A stretch of DNA of 64,000 nt from Pseudomonas sp. MH9.2. Its GTDB lineage: Bacteria > Pseudomonadota > Gammaproteobacteria > Pseudomonadales > Pseudomonadaceae. The stretch covers positions 2,880,501 to 2,944,500 of the forward strand of contig NZ_CP133784.1 in assembly GCF_034353875.1 (NCBI RefSeq), written 5' to 3'. The notes beneath the pieces are model-generated. The model was not told the origin of the DNA. It ran no database searches and saw only the letters and a list, made by a program, of their open reading frames with translations. The first letter of the stretch is position 1, and each line of letters opens with the position of its first letter. The position numbers were made by a program, and so were the translations under genes. Shown here one piece after another: positions 57,593-64,000 of this stretch.

Positions 57593-59055
57593 TCTATTCC
57601 TAACTCGTTCCAGATATCGTCGATCCGGCGTGTCACCGCCTCATCCTTGACGATAACCCGACCCCACTCGCGCGTGGTCTCTCCCGGCCATTTGTGAGTT
57701 GCGTCCAGGCCCATCTTCGACCCCAATCCGGACACCGGCGACGCGAAGTCCAGATAGTCGATGGGTGTGTTATCGATCATCACAGTGTCACGCTTGGGGT
57801 CCATCCGCGTGGTGATAGCCCAGACCACGTCGTTCCAGTCACGGGCATTGATGTCGTCATCCGTGACGATAACGAATTTGGTGTACATGAACTGTCGCAG
57901 GAACGACCAAACCCCCAGCATTACGCGCTTGGCGTGGCCGGGATACTGTTTCTTCATGGTCACGATGGCCATGCGGTACGAGCAACCTTCAGGCGGCAAG
58001 TAAAAGTCCGTGATCTCCGGGAACTGCTTTTGCAGAATCGGCACGAAGACTTCGTTCAACGCCACACCGAGAATCGCCGGTTCATCAGGTGGCCGCCCGG
58101 TGTAGGTGCTGTGATAGATCGGTTTTATCCGGTGGGTAATGCGCTGGACGGTGAACACCGGGAAGCTGTCGACTTCGTTGTAGTAACCGGTATGGTCGCC
58201 GTAAGGGCCTTCGGCAGCCATCTCGCCGGGATGGATCACGCCTTCCAGGACGATTTCCGCACTGGCAGGCACTTGCAGGTCGTTGCCACGGCACTTGATC
58301 AGCTCGGTGCGATTACCCCGCAGCAAACCGGCAAAGGCGTATTCAGACAGGCTGTCAGGCACCGGCGTGACGGCACCGAGAATAGTCGCGGGGTCTGCAC
58401 CCAGCGCCACCGCCACCGGGAACGGCTGGCCAGGGTGTTTATCGCACCACTCCTTGAAGTCCAGTGCACCACCACGGTGGCTGAGCCAGCGCATGATGAC
58501 TTTGTTACGGCCAATGACTTGCTGACGATAGATACCGAGATTTTGCCGGTCCTTGTTCGGACCCTTGGTGACTGTCAGTCCCCACGTAATCAGCGGACCG
58601 ACATCGCCCGGCCAGCAGGTTTGTACCGGCAGCATCCCGAGATCGACATCATCGCCTTCGATGACCACTTCCTGGCACGGTGCGTCTTTGACGACTTTAG
58701 GCGCCATGGCAATGATTTTTCGGAAGATCGGCAGCTTCGACCAGGCGTCTTTCAGGCCTTTAGGCGGCTCGGGTTCCTTGAGGAACGCCAACAGCTTGCC
58801 GATTTCACGCAGCTCGCTGACGGCTTCGGCGCCCATGCCCATCGCCACGCGCTGAGGCGTGCCGAACAGGTTGCCAAGCACCGGAATGTCGTAACCGATG
58901 GGCTTTTCGAAGAGCAGAGCCGGACCTTTGTTGCGCAGGGTCCGGTCGCAAATTTCAGTCATCTCAAGCACCGGCGAGACAGGCACCTGAATGCGTTTCA
59001 ACTCTCCGCGCTGCTCAAGCTGCTGCACGAAATCCCGCAGATCCTTGAATTTCAT
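57589..59055 (-). CDS. ubiD: 4-hydroxy-3-polyprenylbenzoate decarboxylase
   Basis: Prenyl-FMN-dependent decarboxylase of ubiquinone synthesis; it needs the flavin prenyltransferase UbiX encoded elsewhere. 488 residues from ATG 59055 ([19 protein letters not shown]); an ATG four codons earlier is the alternative. Conserved: [25 protein letters not shown] (in part: [17 protein letters not shown]), the ERE-type catalytic region around [13 protein letters not shown], and [20 protein letters not shown]. Member of the minus-strand pair ubiD-reductase, with rho upstream on the same strand. Confidence 0.97.
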   Translation of the reverse strand: MKFKDLRDFVQQLEQRGELKRIQVPVSPVLEMTEICDRTLRNKGPALLFEKPIGYDIPVLGNLFGTPQRVAMGMGAEAVSELREIGKLLAFLKEPEPPKGLKDAWSKLPIFRKIIAMAPKVVKDAPCQEVVIEGDDVDLGMLPVQTCWPGDVGPLITWGLTVTKGPNKDRQNLGIYRQQVIGRNKVIMRWLSHRGGALDFKEWCDKHPGQPFPVAVALGADPATILGAVTPVPDSLSEYAFAGLLRGNRTELIKCRGNDLQVPASAEIVLEGVIHPGEMAAEGPYGDHTGYYNEVDSFPVFTVQRITHRIKPIYHSTYTGRPPDEPAILGVALNEVFVPILQKQFPEITDFYLPPEGCSYRMAIVTMKKQYPGHAKRVMLGVWSFLRQFMYTKFVIVTDDDINARDWNDVVWAITTRMDPKRDTVMIDNTPIDYLDFASPVSGLGSKMGLDATHKWPGETTREWGRVIVKDEAVTRRIDDIWNELGID

Positions 59056-59156
59056 TAACCAGGCCATTCATCAAATAGACGCACATCCTACCTGCTCTGA
59101 AGGTCGGCGGCAGCTCATCAACGCGCAATAGCTGCGCTTAACGGGGATTTTCAGCT

Positions 59157-59186
59157 AAAAAAAATGGTGCCCCGAGGGACACCATT
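59157..59186 (-). terminator. Intrinsic terminator of rho
   Basis: On the minus strand AATGGTG/CACCATT plus a CCC/GGG extension form a stem, followed by eight Ts. It lies 22 bases beyond the rho stop, so rho mRNA ends without needing Rho. Confidence 0.92.
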
Positions 59187-59207
59187 CTTTTCACACGGTC
59201 CGACCTG

Positions 59208-60467
59208 TTATTTACGCTTCATCGACAGGAAGAACTCGTCGTTGGTCTTGGTCTGCTTCAGCTTATCGATCAGGAACTCGATAGCAGCGACTTCGTCCAT
59301 CGGGTGCAGCAATTTGCGCAGAATCCACATCCGTTGCAGCTCGTCATCAGCGGTCAGCAACTCTTCGCGGCGGGTACCGGACCGGTTGATGTTGATCGCC
59401 GGGAACACACGCTTTTCAGCGATTTTGCGATCCAGAGGCAGTTCCATGTTGCCCGTGCCTTTGAATTCTTCGTAAATCACTTCATCCATCTTCGAGCCGG
59501 TTTCAACCAGCGCGGTGGCGATGATGGTCAGCGAGCCGCCTTCTTCGATGTTCCGTGCAGCACCGAAGAAACGTTTCGGTTTCTCCAGGGCGTGAGCATC
59601 GACACCACCGGTGAGCACTTTGCCGGAGCTTGGAATCACGGTGTTGTAGGCGCGAGCCAGACGGGTGATGGAGTCCAGCAGGATGACCACATCCTTTTTG
59701 TGCTCGACCAGACGCTTGGCCTTCTCGATCACCATTTCGGCGACCTGGACGTGCCGGGTTGGCGGCTCGTCGAATGTCGAGGCAACCACTTCGCCGCGCA
59801 CAGTGCGCTGCATTTCGGTCACTTCTTCCGGACGCTCATCGATCAGCAGTACGATCAGATGCACTTCCGGATTGTTACGTGTGATGTTCGCCGCGATGTT
59901 CTGCAGCATGATGGTCTTGCCAGCCTTTGGCGGCGCAACGATCAAACCGCGCTGACCTTTACCGATCGGGGCGCAAAGATCGATCACCCGGCCAGTCAGG
60001 TCTTCAGTGGAACCGTTACCGATTTCCATCTTCATGCGAACTGTCGGGAACAACGGCGTCAGGTTTTCGAAAAGAATCTTGTTCTTCGCGTTTTCCGGAC
60101 GGTCGTAGTTGATCGTGTCGACCTTGAGCAGCGCGAAATAACGCTCGCCCTCTTTAGGTGGACGGATTTTGCCGACGATGGTGTCGCCAGTGCGCAGGTT
60201 GAAACGGCGGATCTGGCTGGGAGAGACGTAGATATCGTCTGGACCGGCAAGGTAGGAAGCGTCTGCAGAGCGGAGAAATCCGAAGCCGTCCTGGAGAATC
60301 TCCAACACACCATCACCGGAAATTTCCTCGCCGCTTTTGGCGTGCTTTTTCAGCAGGGAGAAAATCACATCCTGCTTGCGCGAACGGGCCATATTTTCTA
60401 TGCCCATCTGTTCGGCCATTTCGAGCAGATCGGTAATCGGCTTTTGCTTGAGTTCAGTCAGGTTCAT
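59208..60467 (-). CDS. rho: Transcription termination factor Rho
   Basis: Hexameric RNA helicase that ends transcription. 419 residues. N-terminal [20 protein letters not shown], cold-shock-like RNA-binding domain ([20 protein letters not shown]), Walker [20 protein letters not shown], Walker [17 protein letters not shown], and Q/R loop residues near [17 protein letters not shown] 60467 has a poor ribosome-binding site (CATTCCTAT), as expected of a gene with an autoregulated leader. 150-base spacing from ubiD downstream. Confidence 0.98.
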   Translation of the reverse strand: MNLTELKQKPITDLLEMAEQMGIENMARSRKQDVIFSLLKKHAKSGEEISGDGVLEILQDGFGFLRSADASYLAGPDDIYVSPSQIRRFNLRTGDTIVGKIRPPKEGERYFALLKVDTINYDRPENAKNKILFENLTPLFPTVRMKMEIGNGSTEDLTGRVIDLCAPIGKGQRGLIVAPPKAGKTIMLQNIAANITRNNPEVHLIVLLIDERPEEVTEMQRTVRGEVVASTFDEPPTRHVQVAEMVIEKAKRLVEHKKDVVILLDSITRLARAYNTVIPSSGKVLTGGVDAHALEKPKRFFGAARNIEEGGSLTIIATALVETGSKMDEVIYEEFKGTGNMELPLDRKIAEKRVFPAININRSGTRREELLTADDELQRMWILRKLLHPMDEVAAIEFLIDKLKQTKTNDEFFLSMKRK

Positions 60468-60500
60468 ATAGGAATGACGTAATCATGTATGGGAGGGGAA

Positions 60501-60519
60501 ATTAAGCTTTTGGCTTAAT
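60501..60519 (-). promoter_or_regulatory. Hairpin in the rho leader
   Basis: ATTAAGC-TTTTG-GCTTAAT is a perfect 7-bp inverted repeat 33-50 bases before the rho start. Rho leaders are commonly sites of autogenous termination; this small hairpin is a candidate element but is AT-rich and modest. Confidence 0.4.
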
Positions 60520-60662
60520 GAGGCCGCGCCGCAGAGAAAGCGACAGGATCGCGTACTAATTCGAAAGGAGAGCGTCGGCGACGGCTAGCAGGGGACAACG
60601 GAGAAACCATTGCGGGGCCGAATGTAACACCTGACTTTCAGGGCGTCTAGTCCCGCACAATG

Positions 60663-60690
60663 AAAAAGCCCCGCAATCTGCGGGGCTTTT
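60663..60690 (-). terminator. Intrinsic terminator of trxA
   Basis: AAAAAGCCCCGCA-ATC-TGCGGGGCTTTT: 9 to 12-bp stem with T runs on both sides. On the minus strand it follows the trxA stop by seven bases. Confidence 0.93.
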
Positions 60691-60696
60691 GGTGTT

Positions 60697-61026
60697 TCAG
60701 ATATTTGCGTCGAGAAACGCCATCAACTGCGACTTCGACAGCGCGCCCACCTTGGTGGCCTCTACGTTGCCGTTCTTGAACAGCATCAGTGTCGGGATAC
60801 CGCGCACGCCATGCTTGGCTGGCGTTTCCTGATTTTCGTCGATGTTCAGCTTGGCGATGGTCAACTTACCCTTGTAAGTCTCGGCGATCTCGTCCAAAAC
60901 AGGGGCAATCATCTTGCAAGGGCCACACCACTCCGCCCAGTAATCAACAAGTACAGGACCGGCAGCCTGGAGGACATCGGCGTCGAAGCTGGCATCGCTG
61001 ACGTGTTTGATAAGGTCGCTACTCAT
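60697..61026 (-). CDS. trxA: Thioredoxin
   Basis: Small dithiol oxidoreductase. 109 residues from ATG 61026 ([20 protein letters not shown]), with GGAG upstream; the frame extends 14 codons further without support. Active site [10 protein letters not shown] near residue 32-37; cis-proline in RGIPTLMLF. Sits between rho and the divergent ppx gene; the trxA-rho arrangement is common. Confidence 0.97.
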   Translation of the reverse strand: MSSDLIKHVSDASFDADVLQAAGPVLVDYWAEWCGPCKMIAPVLDEIAETYKGKLTIAKLNIDENQETPAKHGVRGIPTLMLFKNGNVEATKVGALSKSQLMAFLDANI

Positions 61027-61318
61027 GGAAAGTCTCCGAGGTCGTAGGCTAAAAACGTCGCTCATCATAGCGGGACTGGCCGCATTCAGGAAGTCAGGGG
61101 TGATTGAGTCTCGCTATGACGATGCATGAGCCTGGTTATGGCGATGAGCATCTCACCTCAATCGGGCTCCAATCCTTGGCCTTCCGCACGCAACTGAGCG
61201 GAGAGAAGCGAATTTATTCGCGAATGGCCTGACTCGGGTGGCTTGACGCGACGCTTCGCGTTGGCGCCAGAGGTGGATCGTGGCACGATGGCCGGGTTAT
61301 CGACCGAGACCATTGATC

Positions 61319-62821
61319 ATGCTGCAGTCCCCACCCAAGAATCTTTCTTTGATAGCCGCCATCGACCTGGGCTCAAACAGCTTTCATATGGTCGTGGCCA
61401 AAGCCAATCTTGGCGAAATCCGGATACTGGAGCGGCTGGGCGAGAAGGTTCAGCTGGCGGCCGGGATCACTGAAGAGCGCCTGCTCACTGAAGAATCCAT
61501 GCAGCGCGGGCTCGATTGCCTCAAGCGCTTTGCCCAACTGATCAACGGCATGGAGCCTGGCTCGGTGCGGATCGTGGGCACCAATGCCCTGCGTGAAGCA
61601 CGCAACCGCATCGAGTTCATCCGCCGCGCCGAAGAGATTCTTGGTCATCCCGTGGAAGTGATCTCCGGCCGCGAAGAAGCCCGCCTGATTTACCTTGGCG
61701 TGTCCCATACGCTGGCCGATACGCCTGGCAAACGCCTGGTGGCCGACATTGGTGGCGGCAGTACCGAATTCATCATCGGCCAGCGCTTCGAACCGCTGCT
61801 GCGCGAAAGCCTGCAGATGGGCTGCGTCAGCTACACCCAACGCTATTTCCGTGACGGCAAGATCACCCCGGCCCGTTATGCACAGGCCTATACGGCGGCG
61901 CGTCTGGAAATCATGAGCATCGAACACGCGCTGCATCGCCTGAGCTGGGATGAAGCCATCGGTTCGTCTGGGACCATCCGCGCCATTGGCCTGGCACTCA
62001 AAGCCGGCGGACATGGCACGGGTGAAGTCAACGCCGAAGGGCTGTCCTGGCTCAAACGCAAGATGTTCAAACTCGGCGATGTCGAGAAAATCGACTTTGA
62101 AGGCATCAAGCCTGACCGCCGGGCGATTTTCCCGGCAGGTCTGGCGATTCTCGAGGCGATTTTCGATGCGCTGGAACTCAGCCGCATGGATCACTGCGAA
62201 GGCGCCCTACGTGAAGGTGTGCTCTACGACCTGATGGGCCGCTACCATCATGAAGACGTCCGTGAACGCACCCTCAGCTCGCTGATGGAGCGTTACCACG
62301 TTGACCTTGAACAGGCCGCCCGTGTCGAGCACAAAGCCCTGCACGCCCTTGAGCAGGTCGCTGCGGCCTGGGACCTGGAAGACGATCTGTACAGCGAGCT
62401 GTTGAGCTGGGCCGCCAAGGTGCATGAAGTGGGGCTGGACATCGCCCACTATCACTACCACAAGCACGGCGCGTACCTGATCGAACACTCTGACCTGGCC
62501 GGTTTCTCCCGCGAAGATCAGCTCATGCTGGCCCTGCTGGTGCGTGGCCACCGCCGCAATATTCCCAAGGACAAGTTCGCCGAGTTCGGCGATGAAGGCA
62601 TCAAGCTGATTCGCCTGTGCGTGTTGCTGCGCTTTGCGATCCTGTTCCATCACATTCGTGGCACCCAAGAGATGCCGCAAGTGACCTTGCACGCGAACGG
62701 TCAGAACCTGGACGCGCTGTTCCCGGACAACTGGCTGGAAAACAACCAACTGACTCAGGCCGACTTCGCGCAGGAAGCGGAGTGGTTGACCCGAGTCGGT
62801 ATCGTCTTCAGCGTACGCTGA
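61319..62821 (+). CDS. ppx: Exopolyphosphatase
   Basis: Removes terminal phosphates from polyphosphate and usually pppGpp. 500 residues from ATG 61319 ([20 protein letters not shown]). Actin-like ATPase fold: [45 protein letters not shown], and a C-terminal HD-like helical domain ([17 protein letters not shown]). The gene ends 14 bases inside the end of convergent ppk, so the two polyphosphate genes overlap tail to tail. The 292 bases upstream hold the promoter shared with trxA. Confidence 0.96.
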   Translation: MLQSPPKNLSLIAAIDLGSNSFHMVVAKANLGEIRILERLGEKVQLAAGITEERLLTEESMQRGLDCLKRFAQLINGMEPGSVRIVGTNALREARNRIEFIRRAEEILGHPVEVISGREEARLIYLGVSHTLADTPGKRLVADIGGGSTEFIIGQRFEPLLRESLQMGCVSYTQRYFRDGKITPARYAQAYTAARLEIMSIEHALHRLSWDEAIGSSGTIRAIGLALKAGGHGTGEVNAEGLSWLKRKMFKLGDVEKIDFEGIKPDRRAIFPAGLAILEAIFDALELSRMDHCEGALREGVLYDLMGRYHHEDVRERTLSSLMERYHVDLEQAARVEHKALHALEQVAAAWDLEDDLYSELLSWAAKVHEVGLDIAHYHYHKHGAYLIEHSDLAGFSREDQLMLALLVRGHRRNIPKDKFAEFGDEGIKLIRLCVLLRFAILFHHIRGTQEMPQVTLHANGQNLDALFPDNWLENNQLTQADFAQEAEWLTRVGIVFSVR

Positions 62822-64000
62822 GGACCGGGTTGCTCAGGCGCTCAAGCAGAGTGGCCTGGGCGCTGCGCGGGTTCTGGTTGCCGGTTGGCGTGCTGCGGAC
62901 GTAACGACCGTCCGAGTGCAGGATCCAGGCATGGGTGTTGTCGGTCAGGTAACTTTCCAGCTCCCTCTTGACCCGCAGGATCAACTTTTTGCCTTCCACC
63001 GGGAAGCAAGTCTCGACCCGCTTGTCGAGGTTGCGCTCCATCCAGTCAGCGCTGGACAGGTACATCTGCTCTTCACCGCCATTGAGGAAGTAGAAGACCC
63101 GCGTGTGCTCCAGGAAGCGACCGATGATCGAGCGCACATAGATGTTGTGCGAAACGCCGGCAATTCCAGGACGCAGGCAGCACATGCCCCGCACCACCAA
63201 ATCGATACGCACGCCAGACTGACTGGCCTTGTACAACGCGCGAATGATCTTCGGATCAGTCAATGAGTTGAACTTGGCGATGATGTGCGCCGGCTTGCCA
63301 TCGAGCGCGAACTGCGTCTCGCGGGCAATCATGTCGAGCATGCCTTTTTTCAGGGTGAACGGCGCATGCAGCAGCTTCTTCATGCGCAACGTTTTACCCA
63401 TGCCGATCAACTGACTGAACAACTTGCCGACGTCCTCGCACAAGGCGTCATCGGAGGTCAGCAGGCTGTAGTCGGTATATAGGCGAGCATTGCCGGCGTG
63501 GTAGTTACCCGTCCCCAAGTGCGCATAACGGACGATTTCACCGGCTTCACGGCGCAGGATGAGCATCATCTTGGCGTGCGTTTTGAAGCCGACCACACCA
63601 TAAATCACCACCGCACCGGCCGCTTGCAGACGGCTGGCCAGTTGCAGGTTGGATTCTTCATCGAAACGCGCACGCAACTCGATCACGACCGTAACTTCTT
63701 TGCCGTTACGCGCAGCATCGACCAGCGCATCGACGATTTCCGAGTTGGCACCGCTGCGGTACAGGGTCTGCCGGACCGCCAACACATGCGGGTCTTTCGC
63801 TGCCTGACGCAGCAGGTCCACCACGGGGGTGAAGGACTCGAACGGGTGCAGCAGCAGAATGTCCTGCTTGCTGATCACGTTGAAAATGTTCTCGCTGTTC
63901 TGCAACAGCTTGGGGATCGCTGGAGTGAACGGCGTGTACTGAAGCTCAGGATGGCTGTCCAGGCTGGTGATACTGAACAGACGCGTGAGGTTGACCGGAC
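62808..64000 (-). CDS. ppk: Polyphosphate kinase 1 (C-terminal part; 5' end beyond window)
   Basis: Makes polyphosphate from ATP reversibly. The frame is open to base 64000 (first visible residues [15 protein letters not shown]), so 396 C-terminal residues of about 740 are here. The phospholipase-D-like catalytic half is visible: [20 protein letters not shown] with the expected autophosphorylated His, [17 protein letters not shown], and the second His in [16 protein letters not shown]-terminus SNPVLSVR overlaps the ppx 3' end by 14 bases. Confidence 0.96.
   Translation of the reverse strand, partial: PVNLTRLFSITSLDSHPELQYTPFTPAIPKLLQNSENIFNVISKQDILLLHPFESFTPVVDLLRQAAKDPHVLAVRQTLYRSGANSEIVDALVDAARNGKEVTVVIELRARFDEESNLQLASRLQAAGAVVIYGVVGFKTHAKMMLILRREAGEIVRYAHLGTGNYHAGNARLYTDYSLLTSDDALCEDVGKLFSQLIGMGKTLRMKKLLHAPFTLKKGMLDMIARETQFALDGKPAHIIAKFNSLTDPKIIRALYKASQSGVRIDLVVRGMCCLRPGIAGVSHNIYVRSIIGRFLEHTRVFYFLNGGEEQMYLSSADWMERNLDKRVETCFPVEGKKLILRVKRELESYLTDNTHAWILHSDGRYVRSTPTGNQNPRSAQATLLERLSNPVLSVR

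Overview
The window is a stretch of gamma-proteobacterial chromosome that I assign to Pseudomonas, most likely the P. fluorescens group. The grounds are high GC, GTG/TTG starts behind good Shine-Dalgarno sites, REP-type extragenic palindromes built on the GCGGGCAAGCCCGC core, and gene neighbourhoods I recall from Pseudomonas: rimABK, ompR-envZ (amgRS), tex, gshA, argA, argE, gcvTHP, pepP-ubiH-ubiI, zapA-ssrS-fau, ubiD, rho, trxA, ppx-ppk. Nearly everything is chromosomal core. I see no prophage, transposase, integron, CRISPR array, rRNA or tRNA gene.

Layout. 1-9 kb: end of an rRNA methyltransferase gene (rlmI-like), ilvD, a small AT-richer secreted-protein gene, a phosphorylcholine phosphatase-like gene, folA, a membrane protein/GTPase pair (DUF2868-DUF3482) and a YkgJ-type cysteine-cluster protein. 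9-16 kb: a RecQ-family helicase, two small membrane proteins of unknown function, pckA, hslO and hslR. 15.7-18 kb: the rimA-rimB-rimK operon linking c-di-GMP to ribosomal protein modification. 18-25 kb: the EnvZ/OmpR two-component system, tex, a hotdog thioesterase and gshA. 25-30 kb: argA and argE, a CYTH/CHAD protein, and an Lrp regulator divergent from a small ACT-like protein. 30-34 kb: an orphan GspE-type ATPase, an SPFH/NfeD pair and a DUF2388 exported protein. 34-41.6 kb: gcvT-gcvH-gcvP and an iron ABC transporter lacking its ATPase. 41.6-48.5 kb: ygfB-pepP-ubiH-ubiI, divergent from a TIGR02449-like gene, zapA, 6S RNA and fau; then an unlisted 50-residue membrane peptide gene and an EVE-domain gene. 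48.6-55.7 kb: a HlyD/ABC/permease exporter like yhiI-rbbA-yhhJ, a FliL-like protein, a quinone oxidoreductase and a ChaC protein. 56-64 kb: an outer-membrane barrel candidate, a 2Fe-2S flavin reductase overlapping ubiD, rho, trxA, ppx and the 3' part of ppk.

Functional themes are branched-chain and arginine biosynthesis, one-carbon and glycine metabolism (folA, fau, gcvTHP), ubiquinone synthesis (ubiD, ubiH, ubiI), redox and glutathione (gshA, chaC, trxA, hslO), envelope stress and export, and polyphosphate turnover. The less ordinary signals are regulatory and small-scale: an RBS-sequestering hairpin before the DUF2388 gene, stem-loops placed between genes of three operons (ompR/envZ, gcvH/gcvP, iron-binding protein/permease), two coupled membrane genes with a six-cysteine periplasmic domain, a GTPase with a degenerate G4 motif, and an ACT-like protein paired with an Lrp regulator. 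I did not find a clearly new multi-gene system. Locus comparisons to P. aeruginosa are from memory and no search was run.
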